Shown here in pieces: positions 34,562-40,672 of a stretch of 40,672 bases of DNA (within the stretch, counting starts at the first letter, position 1; every line of letters starts with the position of its first letter). The notes below the pieces were generated by a model that worked only from the letters and a program-made list of their open reading frames with translations, had not been told where the DNA came from and did not search any database. The position numbers were made by a program, and so were the translations under genes. This DNA comes from Bacillota bacterium (GTDB lineage: Bacteria; Bacillota; UBA5301; Bu52): contig JADBKO010000023.1 of the NCBI GenBank assembly GCA_014896355.1, positions 1-40,672 on the forward strand, given 5' to 3'.

Positions 34562-34638
34562 TCGAGTTTACATGCATAGGTGCGCAGCTGCATCAAGCCT
34601 CTACGCGCATGGGCGGGGCGGGGTTATTTCACGCTTAC

Positions 34639-34760
34639 TTTGCTGCAGCTTACGTTGCCGCTGCAGCAGGTGCGCCGCCGGTCGGGACATTGGAGGGTGT
34701 TCCTCAGCTCAGGTCGAAGGATTGGATCGTGATGGCGTCAGAGGAGGAGCATTGTGCCAA
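34639..34760 (+). other. Spacer between the IS66 element and the WYL regulator
   Basis: These 122 nt hold the ribosome-binding site GAGGAGGAG of the regulator gene and a CTGCAGC/GCTGCAG inverted repeat near 34642-34670. I see no strong promoter. The insertion sequence may have replaced the original upstream region. Confidence 0.35.
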
Positions 34761-35792
34761 ATGGCCGTCGCCTTTCGCGCCAAGAGAGTGCGTGAGACAC
34801 GCTTGGTTTACTCGCGCCTGCAACGCCTCCACCAGCTGTTGAGCAGCGGCCGCTGCCCGACGCTAGCCGATCTGGCGCGGGAGCTGGAGGTGTCAACGCG
34901 GACGGTCGAGCGAGACCTGCAGCAGTTGCGGGGTTACTGCGCGCCGGTCATCTATGATCGCGCCCGGCGCGGTTACCGCTACGAGCGCCCGTTTCAGCTT
35001 CCCCAGTTCAACATCAGCGCCGGCGAACTCGCAATCCTGCTGATTGGCCAGCGGCTGCTCGCCGAGATGGCCGGCACTCCTTTCGCCGATGCCGCGCGGA
35101 CGGTTATCGCCAAGCTGCCCGCAATGCTCGGCGAACAGGTCAGTTTTGACCCCAACACGTTCATCAGCGATGAGATTTCTTTCGGCGTACCTGCGGTCCG
35201 AGGTGATGAGGGCCGGTTGGCGCGCCATTTCAACCGTCTGGCGGAGGCCATTGCCCACCAGCGAACCGTCAGGCTGCGCTACTACGCGGCGAGCAAAGAC
35301 ACTACCAGCGAGCGGGAAGTTGACCCATACCATTTGCGCCTGACGGACGGCGCATGGTATCTGATCGGTCACTGCCACCTGCGCAACGAACTCAGGATCT
35401 TCGCCGTTGATCGCATTTTGGAGCTCACTGTCACCGATCGCACTTTCAAAAGGCCCGCTGACTTCAGCATTGACACTTACCTCAGCCTGAGCTGGGGCAT
35501 TGAGCGCGGGCCTGAACGCACCGTGCGCGTAGCGTTCGATGCGGAACAGGCGCGCTGGATTCGTGAGCGGGTCTGGCATCAGGGACAGCGCCTGACGGAG
35601 ACGGGCGATGGCGGCGTGATCCTGGAAGTGCGAGTGAGCGGCTTGGAATCGATCAAACGATGGATACTCAGCTTCGGTAGCCACGCGAGGGTGCTCGAGC
35701 CGGCGGAGCTGGCAGAAGCCGTGCGGCGGGAGGCGGAGGGGATCCTGAGCAGGGGTCACCCGAGGGGCATCGCTAAGGGACAGGAGGATTAG
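34761..35792 (+). CDS. WYL-domain transcriptional regulator next to cas operon
   Basis: This 343-residue protein has an N-terminal DeoR-like helix-turn-helix (LQRLHQLLSSGRCPTLADLA then LEVSTRTVERDLQQL), a central region ISAGELAILLIGQRLLAEMAG, the WYL domain (RTVRLRYYAASKDTTSEREV, then PYHLRLTDGAWYLIGHC with a WYL triad) and a C-terminal WCX-like segment. The ATG at 34761 is preferred over longer frames that would run into the insertion sequence. WYL proteins sense nucleic acids or small ligands and often regulate CRISPR-Cas and other defence operons. It ends about 100 nt before cas3 on the same strand. Control of the cas operon is likely but inferred. Confidence 0.88.
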   Translation: MAVAFRAKRVRETRLVYSRLQRLHQLLSSGRCPTLADLARELEVSTRTVERDLQQLRGYCAPVIYDRARRGYRYERPFQLPQFNISAGELAILLIGQRLLAEMAGTPFADAARTVIAKLPAMLGEQVSFDPNTFISDEISFGVPAVRGDEGRLARHFNRLAEAIAHQRTVRLRYYAASKDTTSEREVDPYHLRLTDGAWYLIGHCHLRNELRIFAVDRILELTVTDRTFKRPADFSIDTYLSLSWGIERGPERTVRVAFDAEQARWIRERVWHQGQRLTETGDGGVILEVRVSGLESIKRWILSFGSHARVLEPAELAEAVRREAEGILSRGHPRGIAKGQED

Positions 35793-35802
35793 GATGGGCA
35801 GT

Positions 35803-35848
35803 CCGACACTCCATGACGGAGCAGTATGCTACACTAATCATGAAGTGT
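35803..35848 (+). promoter_or_regulatory. Candidate cas operon promoter with overlapping inverted repeat
   Basis: CCGACA (35803-35808), a 16-bp spacer and TATGCT (35825-35830) give a moderate sigma-A promoter. ACACT-N8-AGTGT (35831-35848) starts directly after the -10 and would overlap the transcription start, a good place for a repressor such as the neighbouring WYL protein. Confidence 0.45.
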
Positions 35849-35895
35849 GATTCTTCGGTAAAGCATAGCCGGCTGTCTCAAAGGAGGTACCGACT

Positions 35896-38070
35896 CTGTA
35901 TTACGCTCATTCTGTGGGTGAGGACAAAAAGGCATGGCAGACGTTGCCGGATCACCTGACAGCGGTAGCGCAGTTGGCCGCTAGTTTCGCTAGTCGATTC
36001 AGCGCTGCCGACTTCGGTCAGGCAGCAGGGCTCCTCCATGACTTGGGAAAGTTCTCAACGGAATTCCAGAGGCGTCTTGAAGGCGCCTCCGTGCGGGTCG
36101 ATCACTCAACGGCTGGGGCACAGGAAGCCGTCCGGAAGTACGGCCGCGCGGTCGGTACGGTTTTGGCCTACGTAGCAGCAGGCCACCACAGCGGTCTCCC
36201 AGATTACGGTTCCCTGGCCGACGGGTCTTCGCTCGCCGCTCGTCTGGCCCGCCAAGAGTTGCCGGATTACAGTGCTTATCGCGCTGCAGATCTTCCTTTC
36301 CCGACCTCGGAGCAGCTTCGGCTGCGACTTTCGTTGCTGAAAGAACAACGCGAGTTTGGGGTCCATTTCTTCATCCGCATGCTCTACTCGTGCCTCGTGG
36401 ATGCTGATTTCCTCGATACAGAGCGGGTTCTCTCTCCGAATAGCGCGGTGCAACGCGGCGGCTACCCCACGCTGCTGGAACTGCGCGGTAAACTGGCGAC
36501 GTACATGTCGACCAAATACGCTGACGCCCCCGATACCCCAATCAATCGTGAGCGAGCTGCGATTCTACGAGCCTGCCGAGATAAGGCAGACGAGCCCCCT
36601 GGCTTGTTTACTCTTACTGTCCCTACCGGTGGAGGGAAAACGCTTTCCTCGCTGACGTTTGCTCTGGACCACGCTGTACGGTACGGTTTGGAACGGATCA
36701 TCTATGTCATCCCGTTTACTAGCATCATCGAGCAGAACGCGGCCATTTTTCGCCAAGCTCTCGGCGATGACGCGGTCTTGGAGCATCATAGCAATTTCCG
36801 TTACCCTGATGAGGCCGATGATGATTGGAACGAAGATCTGAGTCGGCTGCGTCTGTCAACAGAGAACTGGGACGTGCCGATCATCGTCACCACGAATGTC
36901 CAGTTTTTCGAGTCGCTTTTCTCGAACCGCAGCTCCCAATGCCGCAAACTGCACAACCTCGCCCACAGCGTGATCATCCTTGATGAAGCCCAAATGCTTC
37001 CGACCAACCTCCTCAAGCCCTGCTTAGCGGCGCTATGGGAATTGGTTGTAAACTACGGCGCGACGGTGGTGCTCTGCACGGCCACGCAGCCAGCCTTGCG
37101 CGGGCTTCTGCCCGCCGAACTGCGCCCGCGCGAGATCGCGCCCGATCCGACCCGTCTGTTCACGGTCTTTCGCCGCGTCACTGTGGAGCGGCTAGGTGCT
37201 CTTGAGGACAGCGCCGTCGCAAGCGAGCTTGCCCGCCACCGGCAGGTGCTCTGCATTGTCAACACGCGGACTCACGCCCGCGAGCTATACAATCTCATCC
37301 GCGGTGAAGAAGGGGCGGTTCACCTTAGCGCACGAATGTGCCCGCGCCACAGGGCGGAGGTGCTCACAGGCGTGAGACAAGCGCTGCGCGAGTGTGCGCC
37401 CTGCCGGGTCGTTGCGACGCAATTGATAGAAGCCGGTGTTGATGTCGACTTTCCTGTGGTGCTCCGCGCCGCTGCGGGGCTGGATTCTGTGGCCCAGGCA
37501 GCGGGCCGCTGCAACCGCGAGGGCCGGTTGAAAAGCGGGCAGGTCTATTTGTTTGAGCCGGTTGGGCATCCGTTGCGCGGCTGGTTTCAACGGACAGCCG
37601 CAGTGGCCGGTATGGTTTTGCGTTCTGTTGATGATCCTCTTGCACCCCAGGCAATTGAAAGTTACTTCGAACAGCTTTACGGCATCGAGGGCGAAGGTCT
37701 CGATCGCGACGGGATCATGCGCTCAATTGCCGAGGAAGGCGCCAGACTTCACTTTCCATTCGCGACCGTCGGCCAGCGTTTCCGGCTGATCGAGAACGAT
37801 TTGATGCCCATCGTCATCCCCTGGGACGATAAGGCGCGCGAGCTGCTGCAAGCGGCACACTTTGCGCCGTCCTATAGGTTGCTGCGGCAACTCCAGCCGT
37901 ACGTCGTCCAGGTCTACCCGCATGAGTTCAGCGACCTTAAGCGGATCGGTGCGGTGCGCATGGAAGGGGGCATCATCCCGGTCTTGACCGACACCACGCT
38001 CTACAGCAAGGAGGTGGGGCTGCAGCCGGCGACCGGAAGCGATGGAGCAGAAGAATTGCTGATCTACTAA
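35896..38070 (+). CDS. cas3: CRISPR-associated helicase-nuclease Cas3 (type I-C), apparent CTG start
   Basis: Cas3 is recruited by Cascade and degrades target DNA with an HD nuclease and an SF2 helicase. The family N-terminus YYAHSVG precedes the first GTG (35914). A perfect AAAGGAGGT lies 8 nt before CTG at 35896, and an in-frame stop at 35866 bars longer forms, so CTG seems to be the start (724 aa). Motifs from this start are HDLGK at 48-52, GHHSGLPD of the HD domain, Walker A VPTGGGKT at 242-249, DEAQ at 363-366, CTATQPA, and [11 protein letters not shown] (motif VI). It is the first gene of the cas operon. Confidence 0.93.
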   Translation: MYYAHSVGEDKKAWQTLPDHLTAVAQLAASFASRFSAADFGQAAGLLHDLGKFSTEFQRRLEGASVRVDHSTAGAQEAVRKYGRAVGTVLAYVAAGHHSGLPDYGSLADGSSLAARLARQELPDYSAYRAADLPFPTSEQLRLRLSLLKEQREFGVHFFIRMLYSCLVDADFLDTERVLSPNSAVQRGGYPTLLELRGKLATYMSTKYADAPDTPINRERAAILRACRDKADEPPGLFTLTVPTGGGKTLSSLTFALDHAVRYGLERIIYVIPFTSIIEQNAAIFRQALGDDAVLEHHSNFRYPDEADDDWNEDLSRLRLSTENWDVPIIVTTNVQFFESLFSNRSSQCRKLHNLAHSVIILDEAQMLPTNLLKPCLAALWELVVNYGATVVLCTATQPALRGLLPAELRPREIAPDPTRLFTVFRRVTVERLGALEDSAVASELARHRQVLCIVNTRTHARELYNLIRGEEGAVHLSARMCPRHRAEVLTGVRQALRECAPCRVVATQLIEAGVDVDFPVVLRAAAGLDSVAQAAGRCNREGRLKSGQVYLFEPVGHPLRGWFQRTAAVAGMVLRSVDDPLAPQAIESYFEQLYGIEGEGLDRDGIMRSIAEEGARLHFPFATVGQRFRLIENDLMPIVIPWDDKARELLQAAHFAPSYRLLRQLQPYVVQVYPHEFSDLKRIGAVRMEGGIIPVLTDTTLYSKEVGLQPATGSDGAEELLIY

Positions 38071-38107
38071 ACAACGTCGCTGCAGGGCGGCGGGAAAGGA
38101 GGAACGG

Positions 38108-38767
38108 ATGGGATACGGAGTGGCTATCAAAGTCTGGGGCGAATATGCTTGCTTCACCCGGCCCGAGATGAAGACTGAACGGGTCAGCTACGACGTCATG
38201 ACGCCATCGGCGGCGCGCGGGATCCTCGAGGCGATCCATTGGAAGCCCGCGATCCGCTGGGTGGTCGACCGGATTCACGTGCTGAACGAAATTCAGTTCG
38301 ACAATATCCGGCGCAACGAGGTGGGCAGCAAGATCCCGGCGGACAGTGTCCGGTCAGCGATGCGTGGAGGCTCGGTTGTGCTGTACCAGAATGCGGCAGC
38401 CGACCGGCAGCAGCGGGCGTCGCTGGTTCTGAGACATGTGGCGTATGTCATCGAGGCCCATTTTGAGCTGACTGACCGCGCCGGTCCGGAAGACACAGCG
38501 GAGAAGCATTACAACATCATGCTACGACGGGTAAGGCAGGGTCAGTGCTTTCACCGACCGTATTTGGGCTGTCGCGAGTTTCCGGCTCATTTTGAGCTCA
38601 TCGAGGGCCCACTGCCGCCCTCGCGCTGCAAAGGCGAGCGGGACCTCGGCTGGATGCTGCTGGACATCGATTATGACGACGGCATGGCGCCGCGTTTCTT
38701 CCGTGCCGTCATGCGCGATGGCATCGTTGAAGTGCCGCCGCTGCCAAAGCGAGGTGGGGCCGCGTGA
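38108..38767 (+). CDS. cas5c: CRISPR-associated protein Cas5c (Cas5d), crRNA-processing subunit
   Basis: In type I-C systems Cas5 replaces Cas6 and cuts the pre-crRNA, then stays on the 5' handle. The 219-residue protein opens [20 protein letters not shown] and contains [20 protein letters not shown] and IHWKPAIRW, the conserved RAMP-fold segments of Cas5c. The HNIMLRR-like [20 protein letters not shown] and CREFPAHFE segments follow. AAAGGAGG lies just before the ATG. Its stop overlaps the start of cas8c by four bases (GTGA). Confidence 0.95.
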   Translation: MGYGVAIKVWGEYACFTRPEMKTERVSYDVMTPSAARGILEAIHWKPAIRWVVDRIHVLNEIQFDNIRRNEVGSKIPADSVRSAMRGGSVVLYQNAAADRQQRASLVLRHVAYVIEAHFELTDRAGPEDTAEKHYNIMLRRVRQGQCFHRPYLGCREFPAHFELIEGPLPPSRCKGERDLGWMLLDIDYDDGMAPRFFRAVMRDGIVEVPPLPKRGGAA

Positions 38768-40614
38768 TTCTTCAGGCGCTGTACGAGCTCTACCAGCGTT
38801 TACTCGATGACCCGGCTTCTGGCGTCGCCCCGCCGAACTACAGCAAGGCAAGAGTTTCGTTTGCCCTGAACATTTCACCGTCAGGAGAACTGCTGGACGT
38901 CATCGACTTGAGAGATCAAGGCAAGAAGGCACTCCCAAAAGACATGGACGTGCCGCGACAGGTCAAGCGGGCATCCGGCATCAAGTCCAATTTTCTTTGC
39001 GACAACAGCGGTTACGTGTTGGGCGTCGATGCCAAGGGGAAGCCGGAGCGGTCGCGCGAGACTTTCGCGGCGTTTCGGGAGCTGCATCGCGAGATCCTCG
39101 CCGGCGTCGCGGATGCCGGGGCAGCGGCCGTGCTGAAGTTCCTCGAGCAGTGGCAGCCGGAAGAGGCCCAAGCGCATCCGCGGCTGAAGCCGGTCTGGGA
39201 CGACTTGCTGGCCGGCGGCAACATCATCTTCAAGCTCGACGGAACGCCCGGCTACATCCATGACCGGCCGGCGGTGCGAGACGCCTGGGAGCAGTATTCG
39301 GGTCGGCAAAGCTCGGATCGCGTCGGTCAATGTCTGGTGACCGGCGAGGTGGCGCCGGTGGCTCGCCTCCACGACAGCATCAAGGGGGTACCCGGGGCGC
39401 AGCCGACCGGGGCGGCGTTGGTTTCGTTCAACTTGAAAGCATTCACCTCTTACGGCAAGGATCAGAGCTTTAATGCGCCGGTCAGCGAGCAAGCCGCTTT
39501 CGGCTACGTGACTGCGCTAAACTATCTGCTGCGCAGCGAGCGACACCGGCTGCGCATCTCGGACATGACTACGGTCTTCTGGGCCGACCGCTCGGCAGCG
39601 TTGGAGGAGTCCATCCTTTCGGAACTGCTGGACCCCAGTGGCCCAGAGCAGGACACAGAGAGCGCTGCGAATGAGTCCGCTGAAGGTGAGGGCGCCGGCG
39701 AGCGCGCGCCGGCAAGCGCAGGGGATGGTCGGCAGCGCGATCCTGAGACGACGCGTCTCGTGCGGGATGTGCTGAAACGTCTTGCAGCCGGCCAAACCGT
39801 CGACGCGCGCGCGACCGCGGTCGATCCCGACGTCAGATTCTACATTCTCGGTCTGTCGCCCAACGCGGCCCGCCTGGCCGTGCGCCTGTGGCATGTCGCG
39901 AGCTTCGGATCATTGCTCGAACGCGTCGGGCGCCACTACGCCGATACGGCCATCGACTTGCCCGGCAAGGAGCCTGAGCAGTTCTCGGTCCGGCGAATCA
40001 TCGAGGAGACAGCGCCCCCGAGCCGAAGGGGCTCAGGCAACGAAAACGCTTCGCAGGTGCTCGCGGGCGCCGTGGCGCGGGCTGTCCTGCAAGCCAGCGA
40101 GTACCCGCAGGGCCTGTACACGGCGATGCTGTCGAGAATCCGCGCGGACCATCGGATCAACGGCGTGCGCGCCGGCGTCATCAAGGCTTGCCTGCTCAGG
40201 CGGGCGCGGATCCAAGGTAACCGAGAGAGGGAGGGGATGATTACCGTGAGCCTCAACGAACAGTGCAAAGACACGGCGTACTTGTTGGGACGGCTGTTCG
40301 CCCTGCTGGAGAAGGCCCAGCAGGACGCCGGCCAGGTGAACGCCACCATTCGCGACAGGTACTTCGGGGCGGCCTCTGCGACACCGCGAACGGTATTCCC
40401 AGTCTTGTTGCGCCTTGCCCAGCATCACATGGCCAAAGCGGAATACGGCGGGCTCTCGGACAAGCGCATCGAGTCTGTGCTGGGTGAGATCGACTCCTTC
40501 CCGGCCCATCTCAGCTTGGAGGAGCAGGGGATGTTCGTCCTTGGCTACTACCATCAGCGGCAGGCCCTTTTCCAGAAGAAGCCGGCGGAAAGCGCCGAAG
40601 TGAAGGAGGACTGA
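38764..40614 (+). CDS. cas8c: CRISPR-associated large subunit Cas8c (Csd1)
   Basis: Cas8c recognises the PAM and holds the target strand in the type I-C Cascade. The 616-residue protein starts [17 protein letters not shown] and carries the family segments [20 protein letters not shown] (near residue 196) and [19 protein letters not shown]. An acidic, low-complexity stretch at about 295-335 separates the two halves. The C-terminal third is also made separately as Cas11c from an internal start. It begins at a GTG overlapping the cas5c stop. It is slightly longer than many Csd1 proteins because of the acidic insert. Confidence 0.94.
   Translation: MILQALYELYQRLLDDPASGVAPPNYSKARVSFALNISPSGELLDVIDLRDQGKKALPKDMDVPRQVKRASGIKSNFLCDNSGYVLGVDAKGKPERSRETFAAFRELHREILAGVADAGAAAVLKFLEQWQPEEAQAHPRLKPVWDDLLAGGNIIFKLDGTPGYIHDRPAVRDAWEQYSGRQSSDRVGQCLVTGEVAPVARLHDSIKGVPGAQPTGAALVSFNLKAFTSYGKDQSFNAPVSEQAAFGYVTALNYLLRSERHRLRISDMTTVFWADRSAALEESILSELLDPSGPEQDTESAANESAEGEGAGERAPASAGDGRQRDPETTRLVRDVLKRLAAGQTVDARATAVDPDVRFYILGLSPNAARLAVRLWHVASFGSLLERVGRHYADTAIDLPGKEPEQFSVRRIIEETAPPSRRGSGNENASQVLAGAVARAVLQASEYPQGLYTAMLSRIRADHRINGVRAGVIKACLLRRARIQGNREREGMITVSLNEQCKDTAYLLGRLFALLEKAQQDAGQVNATIRDRYFGAASATPRTVFPVLLRLAQHHMAKAEYGGLSDKRIESVLGEIDSFPAHLSLEEQGMFVLGYYHQRQALFQKKPAESAEVKED
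40237..40614 (+). CDS. cas11c: Internal start for small subunit Cas11c within cas8c
   Basis: An in-frame ATG at codon 492 of cas8c is directly preceded by GAGAGAGGGAGGGG, a strong ribosome-binding site inside a coding region. The product would be 125 residues, mostly helical ([20 protein letters not shown] and onward), the size and fold expected for Cas11. Published work on type I-C systems shows that Cas11c is made this way from cas8c and is needed for Cascade. The nearby in-frame GTG at 40246 is an alternative. No protein data are available here. Confidence 0.72.
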   Translation: MITVSLNEQCKDTAYLLGRLFALLEKAQQDAGQVNATIRDRYFGAASATPRTVFPVLLRLAQHHMAKAEYGGLSDKRIESVLGEIDSFPAHLSLEEQGMFVLGYYHQRQALFQKKPAESAEVKED

Positions 40615-40617
40615 ACC

Positions 40618-40672
40618 ATGAGCAAAGCCATCGACAAGCGGTATGAGTTTGTATTGTTCTTTGACGTGGAGA
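40618..40672 (+). CDS. cas7c: CRISPR-associated Cas7c (Csd2), first codons only
   Basis: The first 18 codons read MSKAIDKRYEFVLFFDVE, the start of the Cas7c backbone subunit that coats the crRNA. AAGGAGG sits inside the end of cas8c, 7-8 nt before the ATG. The gene continues past the window. Downstream cas4, cas1, cas2 and the CRISPR array would be expected by analogy with other type I-C loci. Confidence 0.88.
   Translation, partial: MSKAIDKRYEFVLFFDVE

Larger units (their letters stand above)
32122..34638 (+). mobile_element. IS66-family insertion sequence, inactivated
   Basis: The element is bounded by GTAAACGTCAAGCGG on the left and, inverted, GTAAGCGTGAAATAA on the right. Nine of the first eleven bases match, and both ends start with the GTAA usual in IS66. 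It carries the three-gene IS66 layout: tnpA, tnpB and tnpC. tnpA and tnpB look intact, but tnpC is broken and contains an inverted piece of another IS66 transposase. The 2517-bp length fits the family. The 8-bp flanks (AGAGCCCC and TTTGCTGC) do not match, so no target duplication survives. The element is old or rearranged after insertion. Confidence 0.8.

Noticed and set aside
34572-34760. A 63-residue N-terminal extension of the WYL regulator
   Set aside because: It would start inside the IS66 end, shows no homology, and a ribosome-binding site precedes the ATG at 34761.
35793-40672. A CRISPR repeat-spacer array within the window
   Set aside because: No regularly spaced repeats of 28-37 bp were seen; the array probably lies beyond the right edge.

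Overview
The window looks like chromosome from a GC-rich, anaerobic, probably Gram-positive (Clostridia-like) bacterium with the Wood-Ljungdahl (reductive acetyl-CoA) pathway. The reasons are the complete carbonyl branch (CO dehydrogenase/acetyl-CoA synthase and corrinoid protein), an Nfn transhydrogenase, and the Firmicutes-typical block tig-clpP-clpX-lonB-lonA. I cannot name a genus from sequence alone.

Region 1 (1-22676, all minus strand, so read right to left) is one tightly packed run of 17 genes: acsA, acsB, acsC, acsV, an acsF/cooC-type ATPase, acsD, acsE, nfnA, nfnB, fhs, ndk, folD, a nuoE-like and a nuoF-like subunit, a second cooC-type ATPase, fdhA and fdhD (cut by the window edge). 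FdhA, possibly joined by NuoE/F-like diaphorase subunits, would reduce CO2 to formate or do the reverse. Fhs and FolD carry the one-carbon unit on tetrahydrofolate. AcsE and AcsCD pass the methyl group to the corrinoid protein, AcsV reactivates that protein, and AcsAB make CO and acetyl-CoA. NfnAB exchanges electrons among NADH, NADPH and ferredoxin. Methylene-THF reductase and a hydrogenase are not in the window. The direction, acetogenic or acetate-oxidising, cannot be read from the sequence.

Region 2 (22677-23175) is the control region of that run. It holds a perfect 8-6-8 palindrome that resembles Rex and CRP/FNR sites, a terminator-like hairpin with a mutually exclusive partner helix, a tiny possible leader ORF, and the strong terminator of lon.

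Region 3 (23176-31209, minus) is proteostasis: trigger factor, ClpP, ClpX, LonB and LonA. LonA has its own sigma-A-like promoter. Region 4 (31388-31911, minus) is a four-tRNA operon (His, Arg, Leu, Gly) with a clear promoter and a terminator.

Region 5 (about 31930-40672, plus strand) is an accessory island starting beside the tRNA promoter. It holds the remnant of one insertion sequence, an IS66-family element whose large transposase gene is broken and contains an inverted piece of a second IS66 transposase, a WYL-domain regulator, and a type I-C CRISPR-Cas operon: cas3 (apparent CTG start), cas5c, cas8c with an internal Cas11c start, and the first codons of cas7c. No CRISPR array is visible; it may lie beyond the right edge.
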